Shown here piece after piece: positions 25,584 through 34,935 of a stretch of 64,000 nt of DNA; within the stretch, counting starts at the first letter, position 1; each line of letters starts with the position of its first letter. The stretch is taken from positions 1 to 64,000 of the forward strand of contig JAEUQK010000004.1 of the NCBI GenBank assembly GCA_016789265.1, in the 5' to 3' direction. A program made the position numbers and the translations under genes. The notes under the pieces were generated by a model that was given only the letters and a program-made list of their open reading frames with translations, did not search any database and was not told the origin of the DNA. This DNA is from Blastocatellia bacterium (GTDB lineage: Bacteria > Acidobacteriota > Blastocatellia > Pyrinomonadales > Pyrinomonadaceae).

Positions 25584-27101
25584 ATGAAACTGCCTAAGAT
25601 CTCTTTGACCTGGAAGATAATGATCGGCCTTGCGCTGGGAATTTTTCTCGGCTGGCTGATCCGGGAGATAGACCTTAAATCCGCCGACCACCACGTCTTC
25701 GGTATTGCGACCCAGGACCTGCTAGCGTTTATACGGTCACTCTCGACCCTTTTCCTTAATTTGATCAAATCGATCATCGCTCCATTGATATTCGCGACGC
25801 TGGTTGTAGGCATATCCGGAACGGGCGATATCAAGCAAGTAGGGCGAATAGGCGCAAAATCACTTTTGTATTTTGAGGTCGTCACTACGCTGGCGCTGTT
25901 CATCGGCCTCATCGCGGTTAACATCACGCGGCCGGGCGACGGCGTTTCGCTGGCAGGTATCCAGCGCGGTGACGATAAAGCTGTACTCGCAAAGCGTGCC
26001 CAGGATTATTCAAAGGAGGCAAACGAGGCATTTGCAAAGGCCGAGAGTCTGAGAACACAGGCCGCGACCGACCCAGCCCTACGCGCGGAGGCAGAGACAC
26101 AAGCCGGCATCGCGGTTCAGAAAGCGGCCGCTGCTGCCGATGCAGCCTCAAAAGGATTGACTGCACCGGAACCGCCGGCAAAACCACAGACCTTCGGCGA
26201 CATCATTGCCCATCTTTCGCCAACGTCGATAATCAAGGCAATGGCCGAAGGGGATGTGCTACAGATCGTGATCTTTTCAGTTATCTTCGCTCTCGCCGTG
26301 ACGGGAGTTGGGCCAAAAGCGCAGGCCGTCGTCGATTGGTGCCAGTCGCTTGCGGACATCATGTTTCGATTCACGGAATATGTGATGAAGTTTGCCCCGG
26401 TCGGCGTCGGAGCTGCCATGGCATACACTATTGCGCACAATGAACAGGGACTCGGAGTGTTAAAGAACCTGGGCGCTCTCGTTCTAACGCTCTATGGAGC
26501 ACTCATAGTATTTGCAACGGTCGTTTTGCTGCCAATTGCCCTGATCTTCAAAGTGCCGTTAAAGGATTTCTTCAATGCGGTCAAAACGCCTGCCTCAATC
26601 GCCTTTGCCACGACATCCAGCGAATCTGCGTTGCCAAAGGCAATGGAGAACCTCGCCCGTTTGGGAGTTCCGCGCAGGATCGTCGGCTTTGTGCTACCGA
26701 CCGGTTATAGCTTTAATTTGGACGGAACTACGCTTTACCTGGCATTGGCTTCGATCTTTGTCGCTCAGGCGGCAGGTGTACAGCTGTCGTGGACACAGCA
26801 GCTTCTTATGCTTGCCACACTAATGCTCACTTCAAAGGGCGTCGCGGGCGTTCCGCGTGCATCACTCGTGATACTCCTCGGTACGCTTGCGTCCTTTAAC
26901 CTGCCTGTCGAGGGTGTGATACTTATTCTCGGCGTAGATGAGTTGATGGACATGGCCCGAACGGCGACCAATGTGATCGGTAATTGCCTTGCGACGGTCG
27001 TGATCGCAAAATGGGAAAACGCATTCCGGAACGAAGAATGGGAACGCGAAGAAGCGGAACTCGAGGAAGTAACGGGTCCGGAGGCGGAAGCGGCTATCTA
27101 G
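25584..27101 (+). CDS. Dicarboxylate/amino acid:cation symporter with Ala-rich insertion
   Basis: A 505-residue inner-membrane transporter of the DAACS (SDF) family, which imports dicarboxylates or acidic amino acids with Na+ or H+. The signature features are the first re-entrant loop FATTSSESALP, the helix TGYSFNLDGTTLY (NLDGT instead of the common NMDGT), and the second loop TSKGVAGVPRAS. Residues about 126-202 form a hydrophilic, Ala/Glu-rich, probably helical stretch between membrane helices 3 and 4, ending in Pro-rich APEPPAKPQ. This is much longer than the loop found in most relatives. The ATG at 25584 starts just before the first helix. Confidence 0.92.
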   Translation: MKLPKISLTWKIMIGLALGIFLGWLIREIDLKSADHHVFGIATQDLLAFIRSLSTLFLNLIKSIIAPLIFATLVVGISGTGDIKQVGRIGAKSLLYFEVVTTLALFIGLIAVNITRPGDGVSLAGIQRGDDKAVLAKRAQDYSKEANEAFAKAESLRTQAATDPALRAEAETQAGIAVQKAAAAADAASKGLTAPEPPAKPQTFGDIIAHLSPTSIIKAMAEGDVLQIVIFSVIFALAVTGVGPKAQAVVDWCQSLADIMFRFTEYVMKFAPVGVGAAMAYTIAHNEQGLGVLKNLGALVLTLYGALIVFATVVLLPIALIFKVPLKDFFNAVKTPASIAFATTSSESALPKAMENLARLGVPRRIVGFVLPTGYSFNLDGTTLYLALASIFVAQAAGVQLSWTQQLLMLATLMLTSKGVAGVPRASLVILLGTLASFNLPVEGVILILGVDELMDMARTATNVIGNCLATVVIAKWENAFRNEEWEREEAELEEVTGPEAEAAI

Positions 27102-27116
27102 CAGGAAGTTTGCTCA

Positions 27117-27827
27117 ATGTTTCCTATCGGGGACGACAATTCGGAGATCACGATCATTCCGGTGGTCAATTACGCGTTCATCGGGCTGAACATTCTTGTG
27201 TTCTTACTGCTTCAAGGCCTGGGAAGCAATGACGCGTTTTCGTATGCTTTCTCGCTGGTTCCGCAGGAGATAACAAAGGGCATCGACATTCAGGGCTTGG
27301 TTCCAGTCACTACCGAATCCGGTCGTGTTATAGGTGAGATCCGGCATTACTCAACACCTCTGCCGGTTTACTTCAATTTCCTGACCTCTATGTTCATGCA
27401 TGGAAGCATAATGCATATTTTCGGCAATATGCTATTTCTGTTTATCTTTGGGGACAACCTTGAAAACCTACTTGGCCACATTCGTTTTGCGGTCTTTTAT
27501 ATTATCTGCGGGATCGCGGCCGCTCTTGCTCAAGTAGTAATGGATCCGAATTCAACGGTTCCTATGCTGGGCGCCTCTGGTGCGATCTCAGGCGTCTTGG
27601 GAGGTTATCTCGTCTTATTTCCGCAAAGGCAGGTCAGAGCGATCGTATTTAACTTCCTAACCACTGTTCCGGCCTTTATCGCTCTCGGCATTTGGATCGG
27701 TTATCAGATACTGCTCAGTTTCCTAACTCCCGAAGGCCAGGGCGGTGTAGCATATGCGGCACATATCGGCGGCTTCGTTGCCGGAGTCGTGCTGATCAAG
27801 ATTTTCGCGATCGGGCGTCGGGTTTGA
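27117..27827 (+). CDS. Rhomboid-family intramembrane serine protease
   Basis: A 236-residue membrane protein with six predicted helices. The catalytic serine is in MLGASGAISGVLGGY and the catalytic histidine in AYAAHIGGFVAGVVL. The motif HGSIMHIFGNMLFLFIFG, which forms the L2-L3 oxyanion region, is also intact. It cleaves membrane-embedded substrates. The gene starts 15 bases after the symporter and 16 bases before the glycan-cluster methyltransferase. It may be co-transcribed with both, but a shared function is not evident. Confidence 0.92.
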   Translation: MFPIGDDNSEITIIPVVNYAFIGLNILVFLLLQGLGSNDAFSYAFSLVPQEITKGIDIQGLVPVTTESGRVIGEIRHYSTPLPVYFNFLTSMFMHGSIMHIFGNMLFLFIFGDNLENLLGHIRFAVFYIICGIAAALAQVVMDPNSTVPMLGASGAISGVLGGYLVLFPQRQVRAIVFNFLTTVPAFIALGIWIGYQILLSFLTPEGQGGVAYAAHIGGFVAGVVLIKIFAIGRRV

Positions 27828-27843
27828 CTTGCTGCTTCGGATC

Positions 27844-28860
27844 ATGTCATTTCAATGCCGTATTTGCGGGAATTCCCAGAAGAACACAAATCATCGCGCT
27901 CGCGAGATGATGTTCGGCACCCGCGAACAGTTTGATTACGTAGAATGTGGAAATTGCGGGACGTTACAGATCGCCGAGATCCCGGACCTCACGAAGTACT
28001 ATCCGAAAGACTATTATTCTTTCGAGACCCGCAGCCCAAACGGCCCAAGAGAAAGACTCTCGCGAAGGCTCCTGTCCGCCCATCTCAAAATTCGAAACAA
28101 CCCGATGAATCGACGCCTTTCGGGAATCGCTTCAGCAGTTAAGAAGCGATTGGCGCGCATGGACTTTGATTCACGCGTGCTCGATCTTGGATCAGGTGCG
28201 CTGAGTTTGATCCGATCGGGTGTCGGGACGGGATCAAGGATTTTGGATGTCGGCTGTGGCACCGGCTCACTCCTGGCAACGCTTGAGACCCTTGGTTTCA
28301 GCTCACTATCGGGTATTGATGCGTACATAGAATGCGATCGGAGGCTTCGGGGAGGATCGAGGATATTAAAAGCAACCCTGGATCAATTGGACGAAAAGTT
28401 CGACCTGATAATGTTTCATCATTCGTTCGAACATATGCCTGATCCACTGGGTGTTTTGAGATCAGCGAATGATCGATTGAATACGAACGGCATTTGCCTC
28501 GTGCGAATACCGTTGATAAATCAAGCTTGGGAAAACTATGGCGTCAACTGGGTCGGACTCGACCCGCCGAGACATTTGTATCTTTTCCGTGAATCTAGCT
28601 TTCGAATGATCGCGGAGGAGGCCGGCTTCGAAGTCGAAAACGTAATTTACGACTCGACTAGTTTTCAATTTTCGGGCAGTGAAAGGTATTCTCAAGACAT
28701 TCCTCTGTTTGGCAGCGTTTTGGATAAAGATCTCTTTACGGCAAAACAGATCAAGGAATGGAGGCGAGCGGCGGCCGAGCTAAACGCGCAACATAAAGGA
28801 GACCAGGCTGCGTTTTACTTAAGACGCAAACAGTCAGTGACGGGAAAATGTGCAACATAG
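27844..28860 (+). CDS. Zinc-ribbon class I SAM methyltransferase (glycan cluster)
   Basis: A 338-residue methyltransferase. The N-terminus has two CxxC pairs (CRICG and CGNCG) that should bind zinc, followed by DLTKYYPKDYYSF. The Rossmann core has motif I ILDVGCGTGSLL and a post-motif FHHSFEHMPDP. The layout is like methyltransferases found in surface-polysaccharide loci, which methylate nucleotide sugars or glycans. The ATG at 27844 is preferred over an upstream TTG. Its end overlaps the next methyltransferase start by 13 bases, indicating translational coupling. Confidence 0.85.
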   Translation: MSFQCRICGNSQKNTNHRAREMMFGTREQFDYVECGNCGTLQIAEIPDLTKYYPKDYYSFETRSPNGPRERLSRRLLSAHLKIRNNPMNRRLSGIASAVKKRLARMDFDSRVLDLGSGALSLIRSGVGTGSRILDVGCGTGSLLATLETLGFSSLSGIDAYIECDRRLRGGSRILKATLDQLDEKFDLIMFHHSFEHMPDPLGVLRSANDRLNTNGICLVRIPLINQAWENYGVNWVGLDPPRHLYLFRESSFRMIAEEAGFEVENVIYDSTSFQFSGSERYSQDIPLFGSVLDKDLFTAKQIKEWRRAAAELNAQHKGDQAAFYLRRKQSVTGKCAT

Positions 28861-29513
28861 CTTGTCTCGATTTTGGCAGGAAAAGTCTGACCAAGGACGA
28901 GGTAAAAGGAAAGCGGGTAATAGAGATCGGCGCGGTGGACATAAACGGGTCGCTTCGGCCGCACGTCGAATCGCTTGAACCGGAGAAATACGTGGGTGTC
29001 GACCTTGAAGCCGGTCCTGGTGTCGATGAGATCTGCAATGTGTACGACCTTGTCGATCGATTTGGACCTGAGAGCTTCGACGTGGCCATCTCTAGCGAGA
29101 TGATCGAACACGTTCACGATTGGCGTAGGGCGTTTTCTCAGATCAAAAATATCTTGAAACCCGGCGGGGTCGTCCTGATAACGACCAGATCGATCGGATT
29201 TCCGTATCACGATTATCCGTTCGATTATTGGCGATATGAGATCGACGATATGAAGGCGATCTTTTCTGACATGGAGATCATTGCCTTAGAAACCGACGAT
29301 CAGGCGCCGGGCGTGTTGGTGAAGGCGAAAAAGCCCTCAGGACCATTTGAAGAAAACGACCTTTCAGAACACGCGCTGTATTCGATGGTAACGCTTCAGC
29401 GTTCAAGATCCATTGATTTTACCAGACTTGAATATACGCGTATGCGTCTTCGCAACTCGTTTGTCGTACGTAAGTTCGAGGCTGCAAGTAATAAACTTTT
29501 CGGGCGCTCTTAG
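28848..29513 (+). CDS. Class I SAM methyltransferase (glycan cluster)
   Basis: A 221-residue type 11-like methyltransferase. Motif I is VIEIGAVDINGS, followed by YVGVDLEAGPGVD, the acidic SSEMIEHVHDW and KPGGVVLITTR. The segment GFPYHDYPFDYWRYE is common in methyltransferases of glycan loci. The start overlaps the upstream gene by 13 bases, and the next gene begins three bases after its stop. The acceptor is unknown. Confidence 0.85.
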   Translation: MCNIACLDFGRKSLTKDEVKGKRVIEIGAVDINGSLRPHVESLEPEKYVGVDLEAGPGVDEICNVYDLVDRFGPESFDVAISSEMIEHVHDWRRAFSQIKNILKPGGVVLITTRSIGFPYHDYPFDYWRYEIDDMKAIFSDMEIIALETDDQAPGVLVKAKKPSGPFEENDLSEHALYSMVTLQRSRSIDFTRLEYTRMRLRNSFVVRKFEAASNKLFGRS

Positions 29514-29516
29514 CGT

Positions 29517-30305
29517 ATGGGAAACGACAGACTGTCACTTAAAAACCTGGCCCGAAAATTCCTACCCCGACGGATCTATGCTCCACTGCGCGTTATCGCC
29601 GATCCTGAACTTTTTGCCGATATAGAGTTTGCGACCTACAACCAGGACCGCCTGCTGACGCAGAATAATTGTGATTTCATCCGAGACGAACGATTCGCAT
29701 TGGCCTATAGCAAAGGCGAAGCGACCGACTCATGGTGGAATGTTCCGATACATTGGCGAATTCACGTTATGTTCTGGGCTGCCACAAGAGCTCTCGGTTT
29801 AGAGGGTGATTTTGTGGAATGCGGCGTGAACCGCGGTGGTTTTTCAAGAGCAATAATGGAGTACATCGGTTTCCGGGAACTGAAGGGCCGTAAATATTAT
29901 CTCCTGGACACGTTTAATGGCCTCGTCGATGAACTGATCTCCGAAGAAGAGAGAAAAAACGGCATAAGGGCCGGACAGTACGATGAATGTTTCGATGATG
30001 TCAAAGAAACATTTAGGGACTTCGAAAATGTGGTTCTCGTTCGCGGCATAGTTCCCGACACGCTTCCTATGGTCAATTCGAAAAAGGTCTGCTATCTTTC
30101 GCTCGACATGAATTGCGCGAAGCCGGAAATAGAGGCCGCCGAGTATTTCTGGGACAAGCTAGTTAGCGGAGCGGCGGTGATCATGGACGATTACGGATTT
30201 ACGGAGTACGCAATTCAAAAGCGTGAATACGACCGTTTTGCCGAACGTAAAGGCGTACCTATACTCTCTCTGCCGACCGGACAAGGACTGATGATAAAGC
30301 CGTGA
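29517..30305 (+). CDS. TylF/MycF-family sugar O-methyltransferase
   Basis: A 262-residue protein resembling the macrocin O-methyltransferase (TylF) family, which methylates hydroxyls of deoxysugars with S-adenosylmethionine and Mg2+. Key features are FVECGVNRGGFSRAI, YYLLDTFNGL, a charged insert, YLSLDMNCAKPEIEAAEYFW and the acidic VIMDDYGF that would bind metal. It lies in a run of closely spaced glycan genes with three-base gaps on both sides, so it probably methylates a surface-polysaccharide sugar. Confidence 0.85.
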   Translation: MGNDRLSLKNLARKFLPRRIYAPLRVIADPELFADIEFATYNQDRLLTQNNCDFIRDERFALAYSKGEATDSWWNVPIHWRIHVMFWAATRALGLEGDFVECGVNRGGFSRAIMEYIGFRELKGRKYYLLDTFNGLVDELISEEERKNGIRAGQYDECFDDVKETFRDFENVVLVRGIVPDTLPMVNSKKVCYLSLDMNCAKPEIEAAEYFWDKLVSGAAVIMDDYGFTEYAIQKREYDRFAERKGVPILSLPTGQGLMIKP

Positions 30306-30308
30306 ACG

Positions 30309-31841
30309 ATGGCCGAAACAAGTCTATCAAGGCTCTTAAGTAAAGAGTTCTCGCTTAAGTCGAACATTCTGGCAAACTTTGCAGGCAACGGCTTAGTGGC
30401 GATCGTCTCGATCATCGCGTTGCCGTTTTACTTGCCGCTGATCGGTATAGAGGCCTATGGCCTGATCGGTTTCTTTGCAGCGTTCCAGGCAATACTTTCG
30501 GTCTTAGATCTTGGCCTCGGGGTAACGATTACCAGGGAACTCGCCGTTCGTTCAGCGATCAGTGGCGACAGTTCAGGGCCGCGCGACCTTGTCAGGACGT
30601 CTGAAGCGATCTACTGGGGAATGGCGATAGTCATCGGATCGCTTGGGTTGGCATTTGCACCTCAGCTTGTTCGATTCGTTAATCCTGAAAACCTTACCGC
30701 TGAAACGCTTCGCGATTGTTTTCTATTGATGAGCTTTTCGCTCGCTTTACAATTCCCGATGGGCCTTTACAGCAGCGGCCTTTACGGCTTGCAGCGACAG
30801 GCAGCAGTCAGCGTTATTGGCGTATTATTCGCCTTGATGCGCAACTTTGGAGTGTTGGCCGTCTTGCTGTGGGTTTCCTCGACTCCGCGAGCATTCTTCG
30901 GCTGGCAAGTTCTGGTTTCTGCGACACATACGTTGACACTTGCAACGGTTTTATGGACAGCCCTTCCAGCGTCAAACCGAAGGGCTCGGTTCAGTAGGGA
31001 CGTTCTCAAGGAGTCGTGGCGGTTTACAGCCGGCATAGGAGCGATATCGATCGTTTCCGTACTTGTCACTCAGGTCGATAAGGTGGTTCTGGCACGGATA
31101 CTTCCTCTTGACGCATTCGGTTATTATTCCATCGCCGCTGTCATTTCAGGTGGACTGCAGCGACTGGTCCAGCCTGTCTTCCAGGCATACTTTCCCAAAC
31201 TCTCTCAATTGACAGCGATGTCTGAGACCGTGCCGTTAAAAGACGCCTATCATCAGGGTTGCCAGTTAATGGCGGTCATCGTGATGCCAATATCCGCCGT
31301 TCTCATATTCTTTTCACGAGAGATCGTGTCCCTTTGGCAGCAAAACGATGAGACGGTCGCCAACACCTATGTCCTGGTAAGCATTTTGGTGGCCGGCAGC
31401 GCACTCAATAGCCTGATATTCATACCCTACGCATTACAGCTGGCAAGTGGCTGGACAAAACTTCATCTCTTCGCGGTTTCGTCGGCCGTCATAGTTGCGG
31501 TTCCGTTGACCGTCGTTTTTGGTTTAACCTATGGTTCTGTCGGTGCGGCGTCTGTTTGGATGGTCGTAAACGCAGGATTTGTACTCCTGTACATACCCAT
31601 AATGCACCGAAGACTGCTGCTAGGCGAAATCTGGCGCTGGTATTTTGACGACGTATTGAAACCTGTGTTAGCGGCTTTCTTGGTCGCAGGTGCGGCGAGA
31701 CTAGTATTTATTGACTCCGCATCTCAGACGCTCGTTACGCTTCAGGTCTCCGTCATTCTATGTTTGGCTTTCATTTCAGCTGCCGCCGCGGCAGGAAGAA
31801 TAAGAAACCGGACTCTGAGCAAGCTCGGAATGGCCTATTGA
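30309..31841 (+). CDS. Polysaccharide flippase (Wzx-like, MOP superfamily)
   Basis: A 510-residue integral membrane protein with about 12-14 hydrophobic helices spread over the whole length. It starts with LSKEFSLKSNILANFAGNGL and has the pattern of O-antigen/oligosaccharide flippases that move lipid-linked glycan units across the inner membrane. It is flanked closely by the TylF-like and Trm112-like methyltransferases. No polymerase (Wzy) or initiating phosphoglycosyltransferase is present in this window. Confidence 0.88.
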   Translation: MAETSLSRLLSKEFSLKSNILANFAGNGLVAIVSIIALPFYLPLIGIEAYGLIGFFAAFQAILSVLDLGLGVTITRELAVRSAISGDSSGPRDLVRTSEAIYWGMAIVIGSLGLAFAPQLVRFVNPENLTAETLRDCFLLMSFSLALQFPMGLYSSGLYGLQRQAAVSVIGVLFALMRNFGVLAVLLWVSSTPRAFFGWQVLVSATHTLTLATVLWTALPASNRRARFSRDVLKESWRFTAGIGAISIVSVLVTQVDKVVLARILPLDAFGYYSIAAVISGGLQRLVQPVFQAYFPKLSQLTAMSETVPLKDAYHQGCQLMAVIVMPISAVLIFFSREIVSLWQQNDETVANTYVLVSILVAGSALNSLIFIPYALQLASGWTKLHLFAVSSAVIVAVPLTVVFGLTYGSVGAASVWMVVNAGFVLLYIPIMHRRLLLGEIWRWYFDDVLKPVLAAFLVAGAARLVFIDSASQTLVTLQVSVILCLAFISAAAAAGRIRNRTLSKLGMAY

Positions 31842-31851
31842 AGGGGGTTTA

Positions 31852-32793
31852 GTGAACGAAAGTTTGATCAAATCGATTGCAGCCTGCCCCGCGTGCAAAG
31901 GAAGCCTTGAGGTCGGTCCACAGCTCACTTGTGCAGCATGCGGCCTTGAATTTCCGGTCGTTGACGGTATCCCGATCCTTATCAATGAGGCGAACAGCAT
32001 TTTCTCGATCGAAGATTTTAAACAGGGACGCCCGACTACATATGGCTCACCTTTGAAGGGCTGGAAACGGCTTGTAAGCAAATTTATTCCGTCGATAAAC
32101 CTCAACCTTGGCTCTGACCAAAATTACAAGGACTTTTTCGAGAGGCTTCGTGCCAAACGCTCACGGCCTCGTGTCCTAATTCTGGGCGGAGCGATCGAGG
32201 GGCAGGGCCTTGATCTGGAGCCGATCGCTGACCAATTCGAATTCGTTGAAACCGACGTTTCTTTTGGACCAAGGACCGGGATCATATGCGACGCGCATGA
32301 TCTTCCGTTCAATAGTGAATCGTTTGACGGCGTGATCGCACAAGCAGTTCTCGAACACGTACTCGACCCATTTCGATGTGTCGAAGAGATGGAGAGAGTG
32401 CTTGTCAGTAACGGACTCGTTTACGCCGAAACACCGTTTATGCAGCAGGTTCATATGGGCCGGTTCGATTTTCTTCGATTTTCGCATTTAGGCCATAGGC
32501 GGCTTTTTCGACGGTTCACTGAAGTCTCTAGCGGTGCAATAGGCGGCCCTGCGATGACGCTGGCATGGACATATTCCTATTTTCTACGAGGACTGTTCGT
32601 CAACAAGACGCTGCAAAAGGCGGCGTTTGCTTTCGGAAACCTGACCTCATTCTATTTGAAATATTTGGATCCGCTTTTAAAGGAGCGGCCCGGAACTTAT
32701 GATTCGGCATCGGCTTACTATTTTATGGGAACCAAGGACGGTAAGACGCTTGACGATCGTGAATTGATAATGAATTACAAGGGGACGTTTTAG
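31852..32793 (+). CDS. Methyltransferase with Trm112-like zinc ribbon (glycan cluster)
   Basis: A 313-residue protein. Residues 11-36 form a zinc-ribbon-like start (CPAC at 12-15, CAAC at 27-30, then LEFPVVDGIPIL), as in Trm112-like domains. A methyltransferase core follows: RVLILGGAIEGQG as a degenerate motif I, the acidic VETDVSFGP and VIAQAVLEHVLDP. The C-terminal part has a further hydrophobic region (FYLKYLDPLL). The start is GTG at 31852 with an AGGGGG site. It overlaps the convergent glycosyltransferase gene by four bases. Confidence 0.82.
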   Translation: MNESLIKSIAACPACKGSLEVGPQLTCAACGLEFPVVDGIPILINEANSIFSIEDFKQGRPTTYGSPLKGWKRLVSKFIPSINLNLGSDQNYKDFFERLRAKRSRPRVLILGGAIEGQGLDLEPIADQFEFVETDVSFGPRTGIICDAHDLPFNSESFDGVIAQAVLEHVLDPFRCVEEMERVLVSNGLVYAETPFMQQVHMGRFDFLRFSHLGHRRLFRRFTEVSSGAIGGPAMTLAWTYSYFLRGLFVNKTLQKAAFAFGNLTSFYLKYLDPLLKERPGTYDSASAYYFMGTKDGKTLDDRELIMNYKGTF

Positions 32794-33761
32794 ATATTTA
32801 ACTTCACCGATCTTCGCCGTGCGCGGGAAATTTTTGTCCTTCGCTTGAATCTGTATACCGAATCCGGCATTGCGATGCGAAGTCGCATCTTGAATCTGCT
32901 TATCAATGGAAATGATTCCCCGATTTGGCGAAGCAATTCGGCCGCTTCGGTCTTATGTCCGGTTCGAGCCAGCGTTGCGATAGACTCAAATTTTACTCGC
33001 TCTCTTATTCTCGTAAGTTTCTCTTGGCTGAGTCCAAGTTGATCGGCCAGCCGCTCCTGTGCTCTAAGCCATTCTTCCATCATCAGCGGAGAATCGGCGC
33101 TTGTGTTTGAGCCATGCACTCGCCATGCAGACAACATCGGCTCTCCTAATGCGAACTCGCCCTTCATACTTAACCTGAGATAAAGGTCATAGTCCTCAAG
33201 GATCGCGTCCTCGTGCCACGGATCGTCAACAAGTGCCGATCGCCGATAAACTACCGAAGCGCTCGTCGGTATGACCGGCACAAGGAGCATTTCAGTAGCC
33301 TTTCCGTCAACATAATCGCTCCAGGAATCAGTGCGGTCAAAGATATAGTTCTCGTCGTCAATGATAAACGCATGACCATAAGCGAGCACCGCGTTCCGCC
33401 TCCGGTCTAATAATGCGGTTCTGCTCTCTAAAAAGTTTGGAAGCCACACATCGTCCGAGCTGATGTAGGCGAAATAGTCTTCCGTGGCCTCGGAAAGCCC
33501 TTCATTCAGCGTCCGACAAAGTCCTCGGTTCTCTCGCACAAGCAATTCCGAATCAAAGGGACAGTCTTTCAATGTTCGTTCGATCAAGGCGGGCGAATTA
33601 TCCCCTGACCCATCGTCTATAACAAGCAGCTTTTTGGGATGGAGTGTCTGAGCAAAGATCGAACGCAGCGTCTGTTCAACAAAGGCTTCATGGTTGTACG
33701 ACGGCACAAAGGCGAATACCTCCGGTCGCGTCGGATCTTTGGGTGCGTCTGCATTCATCAC
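32790..33761 (-). CDS. Family 2 glycosyltransferase
   Basis: A 323-residue GT-A-fold glycosyltransferase. It begins with VFAFVPSYNHEAFVEQTL, continues with LLVIDDGSGDNSPALI, and has the metal-binding SSDDVW in place of DxD. The likely acceptor-side motif is EDYDLYLRLS. The C-terminal ~80 residues are helical and basic. It transfers a sugar to a lipid-linked or polysaccharide acceptor on the cytosolic face. It is the only gene of the cluster on the minus strand, convergent with the preceding methyltransferase and divergent from the GT4 pair. Confidence 0.9.
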   Translation of the reverse strand: MMNADAPKDPTRPEVFAFVPSYNHEAFVEQTLRSIFAQTLHPKKLLVIDDGSGDNSPALIERTLKDCPFDSELLVRENRGLCRTLNEGLSEATEDYFAYISSDDVWLPNFLESRTALLDRRRNAVLAYGHAFIIDDENYIFDRTDSWSDYVDGKATEMLLVPVIPTSASVVYRRSALVDDPWHEDAILEDYDLYLRLSMKGEFALGEPMLSAWRVHGSNTSADSPLMMEEWLRAQERLADQLGLSQEKLTRIRERVKFESIATLARTGHKTEAAELLRQIGESFPLISRFKMRLRIAMPDSVYRFKRRTKISRARRRSVKLNI

Positions 33762-33819
33762 TCAAATGAAATAGAATCATATTTGTTTACGAATGTCATC
33801 GGACATCCGACGTGACTCT

Positions 33820-34935
33820 ATGCGCGTTTTGCACATTTTAGATTCATTGAATCGAGGTGGAGCAGAGACACAGGCCCTGGACGTCTGTCGAAACGCCGCG
33901 CGTTTCGGTATCGAGTTGACGGTATTTGCGTGCGATGGTGATGGCCTGGAGGACGAATTCCGAAGTACCGACGTCCGGTTTTTCCGCGTTAACCGGAAAC
34001 TTCCGATCGATCTGAATGTCGTTCAAAAGCTGAGATCGTTCATCAAGGAAAATAAGGTCGAGGTGGTCCACGGTTATCAAGCTGTTGACGGATTGCACGC
34101 ATACCTCGCGACCCGAGGGCTCGGGGGCGTTAAGACGGTATTGAGTTTCCAGGGCGGCTACGTGCCGGATATTAAAAACAAGTGGACGCTGAATTTTTTG
34201 ATCCCGAGGATGGACGCTAACATCGCGGTCAGCCAGGGACTTTTGAAGGAACTCTCAGAGGTCTCCGGACTGAAGACCGCCGGAGAATTCACGGTCATCT
34301 ATAATGGGGCCGATCCAGAGAGACTCATACCTACAGATCATTCAGTGCGAGAAGAACTTGGCATCCCGAAGCGGTCACCTGTGGTCGGCATGATCGCTAA
34401 TTTTTATCGCGATCCACGAAAAGACCAGTTGACGATCGTAAAAGCCCTTCCGCGGATCTTTGCGGAGTTTCCCGATGCACATTGCATATTTGCCGGAGTG
34501 ATCGAGCCTGGCGCTGAACCTAAATTTGAAGAATGCAAAAGGTTCTGTACAGAAGGTGAATTCGATGATAGGGTGCACTTTCTCGGCGGCAGGAATGATG
34601 TGCCGGATGTGCTTGCTTCAATGGACGTCTTCATCTTCTCTTCTCTGCAGGAGGGTCTTCCGGTTGCGCTTACGGAGGCGATGCTTGCAAAGGTGCCGGC
34701 GATTGTTTCCGATATAGACCCGCATCTTGAGGCTACAGACAACGGGAAATTTGCGGTTGTTTTCAGAACACAAGATGCTGAGGACCTCGCTGAAAAAACT
34801 CTTTCGTTAATGAAAGATGAGCAGGGTCGGACCGAGCTTGCTGAAAAGGCCCATAAATACGCTTTGGCAAACTTCAGCATTGACGCTCATATCTTAAGGC
34901 TGAAAGAACTGTACGAGAGGCTAATTAAAGTTTGA
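33820..34935 (+). CDS. Family 4 glycosyltransferase (first of pair)
   Basis: A 371-residue GT-B-fold enzyme. It starts with MRVLHILDSLNRGGAETQAL, typical of the family, and has the nucleotide-sugar region SSLQEGLPVALTEAM with the EX7E-like acidic motif, plus FLGGRNDVPDVLASMDVFIF. It adds a sugar during surface-glycan assembly. The ATG at 33820 matches the conserved N-terminus; an in-frame ATG at 33793 is possible and neither has a clear ribosome site. The next gene starts within its stop codon. Confidence 0.9.
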   Translation: MRVLHILDSLNRGGAETQALDVCRNAARFGIELTVFACDGDGLEDEFRSTDVRFFRVNRKLPIDLNVVQKLRSFIKENKVEVVHGYQAVDGLHAYLATRGLGGVKTVLSFQGGYVPDIKNKWTLNFLIPRMDANIAVSQGLLKELSEVSGLKTAGEFTVIYNGADPERLIPTDHSVREELGIPKRSPVVGMIANFYRDPRKDQLTIVKALPRIFAEFPDAHCIFAGVIEPGAEPKFEECKRFCTEGEFDDRVHFLGGRNDVPDVLASMDVFIFSSLQEGLPVALTEAMLAKVPAIVSDIDPHLEATDNGKFAVVFRTQDAEDLAEKTLSLMKDEQGRTELAEKAHKYALANFSIDAHILRLKELYERLIKV

